Source: Merluccius polli
Lineage: Eukaryota > Chordata > Actinopteri > Gadiformes > Merlucciidae
Assembly: GCA_030340625.1 (NCBI GenBank)
Contig: JAOPHQ010003997.1
Coordinates: 1-64,000 of the forward strand
Direction of reading: 5' to 3'
Length of the DNA stretch: 64,000 nt
Each line of letters opens with the position of its first letter. The stretch's first letter is position 1. A program made the translations under genes and the position numbers. Shown here in pieces: positions 10,501-19,184 of this stretch. A model generated the notes under the pieces. It saw only the letters and a list, made by a program, of their open reading frames with translations, was not told the origin of the DNA and searched no databases.

Positions 10501-11198
10501 TGTTAAGGAAGAAGAAGTTACAACGAAAAATAAGTTATCAGGAAAACAGGCAAAAATGTAGAGAGAAGTGTAAAATAGATTATCAGGAAAGAAATTGGTA
10601 CAGTGAGAAATTGAAGGAAATTAGTATAACTAAATATCGTACAAATAAGTCTCACAGGGTTAAAGTAAAGCAAATGAGTAAAACTAAATATCGTACAAAT
10701 AAGTCTCACAGGGTTAAAGTAAAGCAAATGAGTAAAACTAAATATCATATAAATAAGTCTCACAGGGTTAAAGTAAAGCAAATGAGTAAAACTAAATATC
10801 GTATAAATAAGTCTCACAGGGTTAAAGTAAAGCAAATGAGTAAAACTAAATATCGTATAAATAAGTCTCACAGGGTTAAAGTAAAGCAAATGAGTAAAAC
10901 TAAATATCGTTTAAATAAGTCTCACAGGCTGAATGTGAAATCCATAAGTAGAAAGAAATATCATGGAAGTCGTCAATATAGGCAGCGTGTTATTGCACAT
11001 ATCAAATTAAAGAGGCAACATATAAAAGCAATATTGACAGAGTTTGATGTAGTTATGCAGCAGTTTTTGACAAAAGTAAATGATGGCCCGGATTTTGTCT
11101 GTAGTGTGTGTTTCAGAAAGATGTTTAGAAATCAAGTTTTATGTTGTAGCATAGAGGATTATAGTAAAACAGAACGAAATACATCTAATTGCAAGTAA
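7572..11198 (+). CDS. Helentron protein, giant exon, first part: repeats, C76-like modules, OTU protease (copy 1)
   Basis: The exon begins after the acceptor TTTGTAG (7571), in phase with exon 10; 1208 codons to a stop at 11198. In order: a linker; nine 14-aa APSTAGVSCNDGMV-type repeats (7732-8110); a module at about 8464-8850 resembling the second half of a herpesvirus-tegument-type (peptidase C76) domain but lacking its Cys; a fuller C76-like module at about 8985-9590 with Cys at 9015 (QCMAIS) and His at 9396 (GHFALVDSH); a Ser/Lys-rich linker; an OTU deubiquitinase-like domain at about 9930-10290 (DGNCFFRAV, Cys at 9948; NHYETV, His at 10263); six 18-aa basic repeats (10618-10960); and the start of a Cys-rich region. 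The stop comes from a single-base frameshift near 11165-11185; copy 2 reads on. OTU is known in Helentrons. The C76 assignment is a pattern-based inference. Confidence 0.75.
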   Translation: MDATPTAVTRSLEPSSTTAVGEVVVSRSDLPILSPPGFIKAKCVAFGSGTVRVAPSTADGSCTDGMVVPSTAGVSCNDGMVAPSTAGVSCNDGMVAPSTAGVSCTDGMVAPSTAGVSCNDGMVAPSTAGVSCNDGMVAPSTAGVSRTDGMVAPSTAGVSCTDAMVAPSTADVSCTDGMVAEVEAVVSRSDPPILSPSGFIKGKCDGNPQSCMCAEKQQVAVVSGTNVRVAPSTADVSCTGGMVAPSTPDVSIACSVVAALKHVISPVCTWKGRDVDNICSEGTKVASFVAKSNRSSGFENELCEFFKQHSVFGQKWDVGIGPSVYGGFGLDESALLEKVQEHLMSDGMCLLNLHSAFSVIIQHNDYIVLVDCGTRDASGFASHVGRPVAVFNTSVLDMMYHISDLGRSLGAEWYAISSLSVKAGLVGPDIDSATLLIDVDVDVTVASAAVVEGGSSQSNVSSVRGSFHQGDSRRFQYAGAQCMAISLVALAKHSTDSVFSWQTDNLDKVLVLGDKLYNEITADSNVNSNQSKHLSVLDLPPKSVIDGQTFDFEYREYVSGDIDVATGDMIDGGLTTSFRSGLIKMFGKYHTCLLTVCGTTCAIIGHGGHFALVDSHARSVDGMLDDEGQSVVVYFTCLDDVFAHICKYAANFKNKPFEIAGVCVMHRCPVSPSHVFSSSKVVESRGSQFGCNLPVQPSTSKGQPSTSIKRKSPRGVSSSKKFKNDYAEVNSDVVFVADVVSKGLQFKPLCGEVVETLCKQLNVDSEKVDLLCTEVGLLGAPCLKDKIIGDGNCFFRAVSQAVCGTQKHHRKIRLAIVKHLKANGGMFRSEYSSMEEYLTVSKMAYVGSWATEVEIQAAADFFGVSIFTYCDGRWLEYSCKDRPLSYQGIYLENCNGNHYETVVCVQQPNMQCCYGYCKVGRYNFRKSSVSAGNVTSVASSICEAEVDIIEPNVLNLRCSTLSVEAQSPSKLSPSKHLLRKKKLQRKISYQENRQKCREKCKIDYQERNWYSEKLKEISITKYRTNKSHRVKVKQMSKTKYRTNKSHRVKVKQMSKTKYHINKSHRVKVKQMSKTKYRINKSHRVKVKQMSKTKYRINKSHRVKVKQMSKTKYRLNKSHRLNVKSISRKKYHGSRQYRQRVIAHIKLKRQHIKAILTEFDVVMQQFLTKVNDGPDFVCSVCFRKMFRNQVLCCSIEDYSKTERNTSNCK
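7732..8110 (+). repeat. 42-bp tandem repeat (14 aa), nine copies, copy 1
   Basis: In-frame unit of 42 bases encoding APSTAGVSC(N/T)DGMV, with nine copies here and seven in copy 2. Two degenerate copies recur at about 8258-8330. Because the unit is a multiple of three and low in stops, long open frames appear on both strands, but only the + frame continues into domains. Probably a flexible linker. Confidence 0.9.
10618..10960 (+). repeat. 54-bp tandem repeat (18 aa, strongly basic), copy 1
   Basis: Six units of the KTKYRTNKSHRVKVKQMS type followed by a degenerate RKKYHGSRQYRQRV. The units are almost identical to one another at DNA level, which points to recent homogenisation. Lys/Arg/His content suggests nucleic-acid binding (inference). 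Confidence 0.9.
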
Positions 11199-11217
11199 AT
11201 GTATTAGTGAAGAATAT

Positions 11218-14200
11218 TTGCATAAATGTAGTACAAATTGTGTATTGCCTTGTCAGTGGTTAGATACAGCTAGGGGTAAGTTGTGGATTTGTTTCACCTG
11301 TCACGGTAAAATTAGTAGGGGTACAATGCCTCCTGAATCTGCTTTAAATAATTTGGCAACATCTGTTATTCCACCAGAATTGGCATGCTTGAATAGTTTA
11401 GAGCAACATTTAATTGCGCTGCATATTCCGTTCATGAAGCTGTTGGCGTTGCCTAAAGGTGGGCAAAATGGCGTCCATGGGCCTGTAACGTGTGTTCCTG
11501 CTAATATTGTACAGACGAGCAATTTGCTGCCGCGTTCAGACATGGACGAATCTTTGATACCTGTAAAACTGAAACGCAAGCTCACATACAAAGGGCATTA
11601 TGAGTATCAGTATGTGGATAGTATGCGCATCAAACAAGCATTGCAGTATTTGAAACGGACTAATGTACATTATAAGGATGTAGAATTTAATGAAGCGTGG
11701 TTAAATGGCTTTTGTAGGGAACAAGAGAGTGTGGCAGAGCACGATAGTATAGCAGTAGATGGTAATGATGACAGTAGTGCTGTTGTTGCTGCTGAGGAAG
11801 ATGAGCTTTTGCATGACAGACAACAACATTGTATGTTTCAGGACACTTGTCTTATGCCTGTTGACATTGGTCAAGAAGCACTTGATCAATATTTTGATAA
11901 CGTATTAAATTTAGCTCCAGGAGAAGGCAACACTCCTGTCAAGATGTTGTCTGATCATTCAAATGAAGCAAAGTGTTTCCCAGGGATGTTTCCCACCGGA
12001 TCTGGGACATACCATGATAGCAGATCTCATCGCTTGACTTTGTGCCGGTATTTTAATAATCGTATTTTACATGCTGATGGTAGATTTGCACAAAATGTTG
12101 ACTATATCTTCTATGCTCAGTACATGTCTGAGGTTCAACAGGTTGTGTCAAATGTGTCAATAGCATTGCGGAAGGGAAAAGGGGGTCAATTTAAAAGGAT
12201 ATCGTCAAATCTATTAAATGATGAAGAACAGTTTAAGCAGTTTCTGCAGTTTGATGATGGGTATCGCTTTCTCAAACCTATTAGAGGTACCCCATCTTTT
12301 TGGCAGGGCGTGCAGCGTGATTTGTTAGCTTGTGTTCGTCAGCTGGGGGTCCCGACGTGGTTTTGTTCTTTTTCTTCTGCTGATTTGCGGTGGAAGAATC
12401 TTTTGAGTAGCATATTGAAACAGGAAGGTAGGACAGAGACAGCTGAACAGCTTGAGTGGGCAGATAGATGTGATCTTTTGCGGCGTAATCCTGTTACTGC
12501 AGCGAGGATGTTTGATTTTCGCTGGCATTGTTTTTTGAAAGAGGTTTTAATGTCTCCATCTAATCCTATTGGCAAAATAAAAGATTATTTCTATAGGGTT
12601 GAATTCCAGCAGCGTGGTTCACCACATGTTCACTGCCTGTTTTGGATAGAAAATGCACCAATAATTGATAAAAATACTGATGAAGAGGTAATTCAGTTTA
12701 TTGATAAATACGTTGCATGCGAATTACCTGCAGAAGATGACACACTATTGGACATAGTTTCATCTGTGCAGAAGCATTCCAAACGGCATTCCAAAACATG
12801 CAAGAAAAACAACACTGTTTGCCGTTTTAATTTTCCTAAGCCACCGTCTGCGAGAACTTTTATATCTCGCCCTTTTGAAGACCAGGAGGGGGATAAGGCA
12901 TGCACATGTCAGATGGATGGAGCAGACCAAATGGCAGATTGTGCATGCAAACTTAGGAAGAAGAACAAAATACTAGAAAAACAAATTGCAAATAGCATCC
13001 TGACAAAAATTAAAGATGCCCTTTCAGATGACAATGCCAGTTTTGACAGTGTAGAGCAGTTGTTTAGTCATTTAAAAATAAATCAAAGGAGATTTGAGAG
13101 GGCTTACAATGTTTGTGCTAAGAAGACGCACGTTGTTTTAAGAAGGCAAGCTAATGAGGTTTGGATTAATCAGTACAGTAAACCACTTTTAAAATGTTGG
13201 AATGCGAATATTGATATCCAATATGTTGTTGACGCGTATGCTTGTGTAGTGTACATTATTTCCTACATTTCAAAAGCAGAGCGCGAGATGGGACTGTTAT
13301 TAGCAAATGCACAGAGGGAAGTAGCTAAGGACAAAAGTAGCAGTGCTAAAGACGCACTAAAACGTTTAGGAAGTGTGTATTTACACAATCGGGATTTGTG
13401 TGCACAAGAGGCTGTCTACAGGTTGACTGGCATGCATCTGAAGGAGTGTTCTAGGAAAGTCGTTTTTGTTCCTGTCGGAGATAATAATGTTAAAATGAGT
13501 TTGCCATTATCCGTGTTAAAACAGAAAGCATCATCAGATGATCTTACCACAGAAGATATGTGGATGACTAGTTCTGTTGACAGATATAAGAATAGGCCAA
13601 GAGATGGTACCTTTAACGATATGTGTATGGCAACTTTTGCTTCAGAGTACCGTGTTTTGAGCAAATCCGAGATGTCTGTCAACAGGGTAGAACTACAGAA
13701 CAATTGTGGCTTCATTTTGAAAAGAACACGTTCTGAACCTGCAGTTGTTCGTTATGTGCGCTTTTCAGAAACCAAGAATCCAGAGTTGTTTCATCAGAGT
13801 ATTATGCAGTTGTTTTTACCATTTCGCACAGACATGCACCTCAAACCACCAGGTTACGAAACGTTTGAACAGTTCTATAGTCATGGTCACGTGGGGTTAA
13901 ATGATGGACTGCATTCAGTTAAGTCAATTGTGGATACAAATCGCAGCAGATTTGAAATTAATGGTGATGAACTGGATAATATCCAAAATTCGGTGGACCC
14001 TGGTGCAGTTCTGGAAGACGCCTGGTGTGAGCTCTGCCCAGAGCAAGAACAGGAGCGTCTCCAGTGTTTGGCGGAACGTAACGACAATGAACAACCTTTA
14101 GATGAGCCAGTAGAAGGTATTCCGGATTTAGCGGTTAGCAATAGGCAGGTTTCTCATTTAGAGAAAAGACAGAATGTCCTGTGTAGAAGTGATGGCTTGG

Positions 14201-16323
14201 CCTTAATTAGATCCCTTAATGACACACAGCTCGCTATCTTTTACCAGATTAGACAGTGGTGTTTAAGTAAAGTTAATGGTGAAAAAATAGCTCCGTTGCG
14301 CGTTTTTGTTACAGGTGGTGCAGGGACAGGTAAGAGCCACTTAATCAAGGCTATCCAATATGAGGCAATGAGGTTGTTGTCGAGAGGGTGTCACAATCCG
14401 GATGACATTTCTGTTTTGCTAACTGCTCCTACGGGGATAGCTGCACACAATTTACGTGCAGGTACTATTCACAGTTCATTTGCCATTGGTAAAGATGTAC
14501 GCTTGCCTTACACGCCACTGGGTGAGGAAAAGCTCAATTCTTTGCGTGCCAAATATAGTAACTTGCAGATAGTGATAATTGATGAAATCTCCATGGTTGA
14601 TCATAAACTATTGGCCTACATCCATGGACGTTTAAGACAAATTAAACAGTGTGGCGACTATTCCCCATTTGGAAATGTTTGCGTAATTGCAGTTGGAGAT
14701 TTTTATCAGTTGCCTCCAGTAAAAGGGAAACCGTTGTATTTAGATGACGATAGTGTAGGCTTGTGGACACAGTTTCAGATTGTTGAACTGAAAACGATTG
14801 TCCGGCAAAAAGATGCTGTGTTTGCAGAGTTGTTGAATAGGATTAGATGTCGTTCAAAAGGGAACCCCATGCTAGATTCAGACATACAATTATTACAGCA
14901 TTGTGAAACCGGTGAAGACAGCTCAGATTTACATATTTTCCCAACCAATAAACAAGTAAGTTGCCATAACATTCAACAGTTATTCAAGAGTTGTCCTGAC
15001 TATGTTCAGATTGAGGCCAAAGATTTTGTAAACAGTAAAACAACAGGCAAGCTTGTGTTGAAGGAAGGACATCATACCCACACAAACAATACGTCTCTGG
15101 ATCAGACACTGGTTTTGGGGGTAGGTGCCCGTGTAATGCTGTTAAAAAATCTGGATGTGGATGATGGTTTAGTGAACGGTGTGTGCGGCACAGTCACACA
15201 TGTAGTTTATCCAGATAACGATGACAAGTTCCCGAAAATGATTTATGTAAAGTTTGATGAAGATCAAGTGGGAACTAAAAGGAGGAGTTGCTCTGCATTT
15301 GCTGCCGCAGTTGAAATGGGTTCCACGGGCATTGAAGCAGAAGAAGAAAGGGTAACAAAACATGGTGGATTGCGCCGCCAATTTCCGCTCAAGCTTGCCT
15401 GGGCTTGTACAGTCCATAAAGTCCAAGGACTTACAGTAGATAAAGCGGTAGTTTCGCTAAAGAAAATCTTTGCAGCTGGTCAAGCATATGTGGCTTTAAG
15501 TCGAGTTAGAAGTTTGTCTGGTTTAGTTATTCAGGATTTTCACGAGAAAGCCATATATTGCAAAGACAACATTCAAGCTGCAATTGCAACCATGCCTCCC
15601 TTCTTGGTCACAAATGATACAGGTTGTAATTCTACTGCAACATCTTTTAATGTGTTTTTGATGAATGTGCAAAATTTGACTCAACATGTAACTGATTTGG
15701 CTTTGTGTACACAGCATCTGCAGCTTAACTGTATTGCTGTTACTGAAACATGGCTGCCTGCAGTGTCCTCATTGGAAACTGTAAAAATGGATGGTTATGC
15801 TTTCCACAATCATCCAAGGAGTTTGTCATACAATAGCAGCAACCCTTTATTCAAAGAAATTCAAGACCAACAACATGGTGGAGTTGGCATTTATAGTGCA
15901 GACAATTTGGCATACAGTATTATCAAGGTACCTCATGTAAATTTAGAATGTTTGGTTTACAACTGCACTACATACAATATATTAATTGCAGTTCTTTATC
16001 GACCACCATCTTACACCATAACTTTGTTCAAAGAAAACCTAGAAAACTTAGTTGATTGGCTAATTGACCAAAGTACCACAGTTGCTGTCATGGGAGATTT
16101 CAATGACAACATATTGAAATCATCAAGTATCAGCAAATTAATGACTGACAAAGGCTTTATCCAAATTGTCAAACAAGCAACAACAGAAAAAGGCACATTA
16201 ATTGATCATGTGTATGTCAAAACAACACACTATGATGTAGAGGCTGTTGTCTTGCCGACATATTTCAGTGACCATGAAGGGATTCTATGTTCATTTACAT
16301 CAAGGATTTTGGAACAGGAATAA
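11218..16323 (+). CDS. Helentron RepHel-endonuclease (HUH Rep, PIF1 helicase, EEP nuclease), copy 1
   Basis: 1701 codons from the first ATG of the frame. The frame is open from about 11170, and in copy 2 it is continuous with the OTU part, so 11218 is not a genuine start. Domains: a Cys-rich region (CTNCVLPCQW, CFTCHG); the Helitron-like Rep domain with HUH motif PHVH (12622-12633) and Tyr candidates at 13252 and 13264 (VYIISYISK); SF1 helicase of PIF1 type with Walker A GGAGTGKS (14314-14337), Walker B IIDEIS (Asp at 14581), GDFYQLPP, VHKVQG and ALSRVRS; a C-terminal EEP endonuclease with Glu at 15745 (TETW), GDFND (Asp at 16096) and SDHEG (Asp 16270, His 16273). Rep nicks and joins single strands, the helicase unwinds, and the EEP resembles the LINE endonuclease. 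All catalytic residues looked for are present. Stop TAA at 16321-16323. Confidence 0.92.
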   Translation: MHKCSTNCVLPCQWLDTARGKLWICFTCHGKISRGTMPPESALNNLATSVIPPELACLNSLEQHLIALHIPFMKLLALPKGGQNGVHGPVTCVPANIVQTSNLLPRSDMDESLIPVKLKRKLTYKGHYEYQYVDSMRIKQALQYLKRTNVHYKDVEFNEAWLNGFCREQESVAEHDSIAVDGNDDSSAVVAAEEDELLHDRQQHCMFQDTCLMPVDIGQEALDQYFDNVLNLAPGEGNTPVKMLSDHSNEAKCFPGMFPTGSGTYHDSRSHRLTLCRYFNNRILHADGRFAQNVDYIFYAQYMSEVQQVVSNVSIALRKGKGGQFKRISSNLLNDEEQFKQFLQFDDGYRFLKPIRGTPSFWQGVQRDLLACVRQLGVPTWFCSFSSADLRWKNLLSSILKQEGRTETAEQLEWADRCDLLRRNPVTAARMFDFRWHCFLKEVLMSPSNPIGKIKDYFYRVEFQQRGSPHVHCLFWIENAPIIDKNTDEEVIQFIDKYVACELPAEDDTLLDIVSSVQKHSKRHSKTCKKNNTVCRFNFPKPPSARTFISRPFEDQEGDKACTCQMDGADQMADCACKLRKKNKILEKQIANSILTKIKDALSDDNASFDSVEQLFSHLKINQRRFERAYNVCAKKTHVVLRRQANEVWINQYSKPLLKCWNANIDIQYVVDAYACVVYIISYISKAEREMGLLLANAQREVAKDKSSSAKDALKRLGSVYLHNRDLCAQEAVYRLTGMHLKECSRKVVFVPVGDNNVKMSLPLSVLKQKASSDDLTTEDMWMTSSVDRYKNRPRDGTFNDMCMATFASEYRVLSKSEMSVNRVELQNNCGFILKRTRSEPAVVRYVRFSETKNPELFHQSIMQLFLPFRTDMHLKPPGYETFEQFYSHGHVGLNDGLHSVKSIVDTNRSRFEINGDELDNIQNSVDPGAVLEDAWCELCPEQEQERLQCLAERNDNEQPLDEPVEGIPDLAVSNRQVSHLEKRQNVLCRSDGLALIRSLNDTQLAIFYQIRQWCLSKVNGEKIAPLRVFVTGGAGTGKSHLIKAIQYEAMRLLSRGCHNPDDISVLLTAPTGIAAHNLRAGTIHSSFAIGKDVRLPYTPLGEEKLNSLRAKYSNLQIVIIDEISMVDHKLLAYIHGRLRQIKQCGDYSPFGNVCVIAVGDFYQLPPVKGKPLYLDDDSVGLWTQFQIVELKTIVRQKDAVFAELLNRIRCRSKGNPMLDSDIQLLQHCETGEDSSDLHIFPTNKQVSCHNIQQLFKSCPDYVQIEAKDFVNSKTTGKLVLKEGHHTHTNNTSLDQTLVLGVGARVMLLKNLDVDDGLVNGVCGTVTHVVYPDNDDKFPKMIYVKFDEDQVGTKRRSCSAFAAAVEMGSTGIEAEEERVTKHGGLRRQFPLKLAWACTVHKVQGLTVDKAVVSLKKIFAAGQAYVALSRVRSLSGLVIQDFHEKAIYCKDNIQAAIATMPPFLVTNDTGCNSTATSFNVFLMNVQNLTQHVTDLALCTQHLQLNCIAVTETWLPAVSSLETVKMDGYAFHNHPRSLSYNSSNPLFKEIQDQQHGGVGIYSADNLAYSIIKVPHVNLECLVYNCTTYNILIAVLYRPPSYTITLFKENLENLVDWLIDQSTTVAVMGDFNDNILKSSSISKLMTDKGFIQIVKQATTEKGTLIDHVYVKTTHYDVEAVVLPTYFSDHEGILCSFTSRILEQE

Positions 16324-17008
16324 GGACAACTGGAATATCTTCTGTCTATCATGCTAACATTGAACATGCATGTTTTAGTAATGTTGTTGTTATTATAATT
16401 TTGTATTTTATATATATATATATTTATTTTTTTATATTGTTTGTTTATTTTTAATTTTTATGAATTGTGTAAATATTTTTGTGTGTTTTTTCCATGTATT
16501 TTTTGTATACATGTTTTTTTTTTTTTTTTTTTTTACATAATATTACTACACATAGTGGTCTATGACTGTAAACATGTTATTACAACACATAAGATAACAT
16601 TACAACACATAGTAGTCTATGACTCTAAACATCTTATTACAACACATAAGATAATATTACAACACATAGTGGTCTATGACTGTAAAATTATTATTACAAC
16701 ACATAGTGGTCTATGATTGGCTTAACCTTTCATGTGATGTCAAAAACCAAAAAAAGACACTAGTAATGGTACTCCTAGTTTACTGGGATGGGGTTCGATT
16801 CCCTGTGGTGTCCTGCTGATAGTTTTGGCATTTACATGTAAGACCACATATAACTAAATGACAACATTAAAAACTGTAGCTGTCTATCATGTTAACATTA
16901 AATAGGAATTGTTTAGTTATTGATGTAGTTATTAGAATTGTTTTTACATTTTTAATGTTGAATTTTAGTTTTATTGTGTAATTTTGTGATTTGCAAACAT
17001 TTAATATG
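16324..17008 (+). other. 3' UTR and trailer of Helentron copy 1
   Basis: AT-rich non-coding DNA with a long T run (about 16507-16534) and three to four ~57-bp repeats (CACATAGTGGTCTATGACTG / ACAACACATAAGATAA) at 16540-16715. A conserved segment GGTACTCCTAGTTTACTGGG...GGTTCGATTCC follows at 16768-16820, containing a tRNA T-arm/box-B-like sequence. No further coding sequence is seen. Confidence 0.6.
16540..16715 (+). repeat. ~57-bp tandem repeat in the 3' UTR, copy 1
   Basis: Units of CACATAGTGGTCTATGACTG followed by TAAACATGTTATTACAACAC, about 3.5 copies. Copy 2 has fewer copies (39850-39975). Confidence 0.8.
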
Positions 17009-17027
17009 CACAGGGAGACTCGTTGTA
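17009..17027 (+). repeat. 3' member of the 19-bp direct repeat that flanks the autonomous-specific interior
   Basis: CACAGGGAGACTCGTTGTA here matches CACAGGGAGAATCGTTGTA at 25742-25760 (18 of 19) near the 5' end of copy 2. Copy 1's own 5' version at 2376 is shorter by base losses. Short units contain a single copy of the motif at the place where the interior is missing. Confidence 0.8.
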
Positions 17028-17085
17028 CATAACATTAGAGTTAGGGAATGGTAAAAAACTGCATCACAGTTGACAGTCGATTAAA

Positions 17086-18075
17086 AATGGCTACTTTGAC
17101 GACAAGCCACAACCACGGCCTTTGATGTAAAATCACAAAGAGCAGAACCATCTTCTGACTATAGTGTCACATTTTGAAGCAGAAAGGGCAAGGGAGATGT
17201 TAGTTCACACACAATGGGAAAAAAGACGACTGAATTCAAAATGGCCAACTTTGACATGACGCCACGGCCACGCCCTTTGACATAGAGTCGCAGATAGCAC
17301 AACTTGTCTCAAGTTACATCTTGTGAGTGTACAGAAGAATTTTGAAGCCCAAGCGACAACTCCCCTGGGAGGAGTTTGTTAAAAAACAACGGCAAAAAAG
17401 ACGACATTATTGAATATGGCCTACTTTGACGGTATGCCACGGCCACGCCCTTCGACGTAGAGTCCCAAATAGCACAACTTTTCTCAAGTTACATCTTATG
17501 AGTGTACCGAAGAATTTTGAAGCCCAAGCGACAACTCCCCTGGGAGGAGTTTGTTAAAATACAACGGCAAAAAAGACGACATTATTGAATATGGCCTACT
17601 TTGACGGTATGCCACGGCCACGCCCTTCGACGTAGAGTCCCAAATAGCACAACTTTTCTCAAGTTACATCTTATGAGTGTACCGAAGAATTTTGAAGCCC
17701 AAGCGACAACTCCCCTGGGAGGAGTTTGTTAAAATACAACGGCAAAAAAGACGACATTATTGAATATGGCCTACTTTGACGGTATGCCACGGCCACGCCC
17801 TTCGACGTAGAGTCCCAAATAGCACAACTTTTCTCAAGTTACATCTTATGAGTGTACCGAAGAATTTTGAAGCCCAAGCGACAACTCCCCTGGGAGGAGT
17901 TCGTTCAAATACAACGGCAAAAAATATCACGGAATTGAATATGGCCTACTTTGACGGCCCGCCACGGCCACGCCCTTCGACGTAGAGTCGCAAATAGCAC
18001 AACTTTTCTCAAGTTCCACCTCCTGAATGGATAAAAAAAATTTGAAGCCCAGGCGACAAATCCTCTGGGAGGAGT
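17086..18075 (+). repeat. ~175-bp sub-repeat array, six copies (copy 1)
   Basis: Each unit contains TTTGACGG...CGCCACGGCCACGCCCTTCG, CGTAGAGTCGCAAATAGCAC, CAAGTTACATCTT and CCCCTGGGAGGAGTT. AGAATTTTGAAGCCC recurs at 17336, 17511, 17686 and 17861, giving an exact 175-base period. The central three units are almost identical. Counts elsewhere: four in 307-2264, five in each of 19185-21313, 21314-23487 and 23488-25622, and three in copy 2 (40325-40800). Confidence 0.9.
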
Positions 18076-18388
18076 TTGTTGAAATAGGAGGCGAAAATTG
18101 AAAAATGTCAAAAATTGAAATTAAAATATCTGACTTCCGGTGGGTTTTGGGGTATGGGTCCAAGAGGCTTTTTTGTAGGTCTTGGACCAATACATGTGCC
18201 TACCGAGTTTCATACATTTTCGTGAAACGTGGTGTCGGGGCTGTTTTTTTAATTCCCTGTAGGGGGCGCTACAATCACGACAAACACGATTTTTGGTATG
18301 TGAGCTCCGGGCACGAGTCTACACATGTCCTGTGAATTTTATATTCATAACTATTACGGTCTTTGTACAGTGATTTATGCTGACATTA

Positions 18389-18986
18389 GAGCGCCACCTA
18401 GTGGCGGAATTTTTTTCTCCTTTTAACGTAAGCCTCAGGGAGCCATGTGCTATCATCGTACCAAGTTTCGTTGAAATCGCACTTGCCGATGTGGAGATAT
18501 AAACTTCTTAATTTTAAAGAGCGCCACCTAGTGGCGATGGTCTGAAAATGTGTACGATGGTTAATGGAGGTATATGGAACTATTGACTAAAGTTTGGTGT
18601 CGAACAAACATACGAAAGTGGAGAAATGGTCCACTTGCTTTTTTGACGTAAAATTTACACAAATTAAAATATTTATAGCGCGCTTATTTTTTGAAATATC
18701 AAAATACTTCCAATTACTTTTTTTCATGGGACAGTCTGGAGATGCTACCTGTGAAGTTTCGTGCGAATCAGAGAAAGGCGCATAGTTGGAACCTGTAGAC
18801 GTAGTATTTGCGAGTTTTCGCGCTGTAGCGGAAAAAAAATGTAGGCGGAAGTGGGCGTGGCCTATATGAGGAGGTGCAGCAATGTGTCCTGCATGTGTGG
18901 ATATAAGGTTTATGAATGTGCGACCAAGTATGCCGGAGTTATGAGCGTTACGGAATTTGGTCAAAAATAGCGCCACCTAGTGGTCT
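18389..18986 (-). promoter_or_regulatory. Three CTCF-like motifs of Helentron copy 1 (one set per unit)
   Basis: The minus strand reads GCCACTAGGTGGCGCTC at about 18389 and 18520, and ACCACTAGGTGGCGCTA at about 18970; each fits the vertebrate CTCF core CCASYAGRKGGCR. The same three sites occur at about 1470, 1601 and 2053 (last one degenerate), 20518/20648/21098, 22689/22819/23269, 24833/24953/25405 and 41115/41246/41694, plus one at 91. Binding is an inference. Confidence 0.5.
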
Positions 18987-19142
18987 TCCAAGTGTGCGAC
19001 ATGAACGTGACGCATAGAATATATAAGTTTTCACCAGGCCTGGTAACTTTGCCAAATAAAAACAGTCAAATGTTTACGTTGAGATGGTGCAAATCGCCGG
19101 CAAAGTCGCTAATAATAATAAGAATAATAATAAACGAAGCAA

Positions 19143-19184
19143 TTTCAATAGGGACCTTCCAGTTTCACTGGCTCGGTCCCTAAT
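19143..19184 (+). other. 3'-terminal hairpin of Helentron copy 1
   Basis: GGGACC-TT-CCAGT-TTC-ACTGG-CT-CGGTCCC ending CTAAT, preceded by GCAATTTCAATA. Rolling-circle transposons characteristically end with a hairpin and a CTRR-type tail. Equivalent ends lie at 264-306, 21262-21310, 23446-23487, 25581-25622 and 41873-41914. Confidence 0.75.

Larger units (their letters stand above)
2265..19184 (+). mobile_element. Autonomous giant Helentron, copy 1 (~16.9 kb)
   Basis: A complete unit from the 5' block (TAAAGCTC...) to the 3' hairpin at 19151-19180 followed by TAAT. It contains a promoter, a spliced gene of about eleven exons, a repeat-rich 3' UTR region, six ~175-bp sub-repeats and the same ~1.1-kb 3' segment as the short units. 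RepHel (HUH nuclease plus PIF1 helicase) with a C-terminal endonuclease and an OTU domain identifies a Helentron, a rolling-circle transposon that replicates through single-stranded DNA without terminal inverted repeats. The length is large for the group because of the extra SGNH and C76-like modules and the long first intron. One frameshift near 11170 splits the last exon. Confidence 0.85.

Noticed and set aside
16768..16825. A tRNA gene in the Helentron trailer
   Set aside because: Only the T-arm-like part is present; no acceptor stem, D-arm or clear box A.
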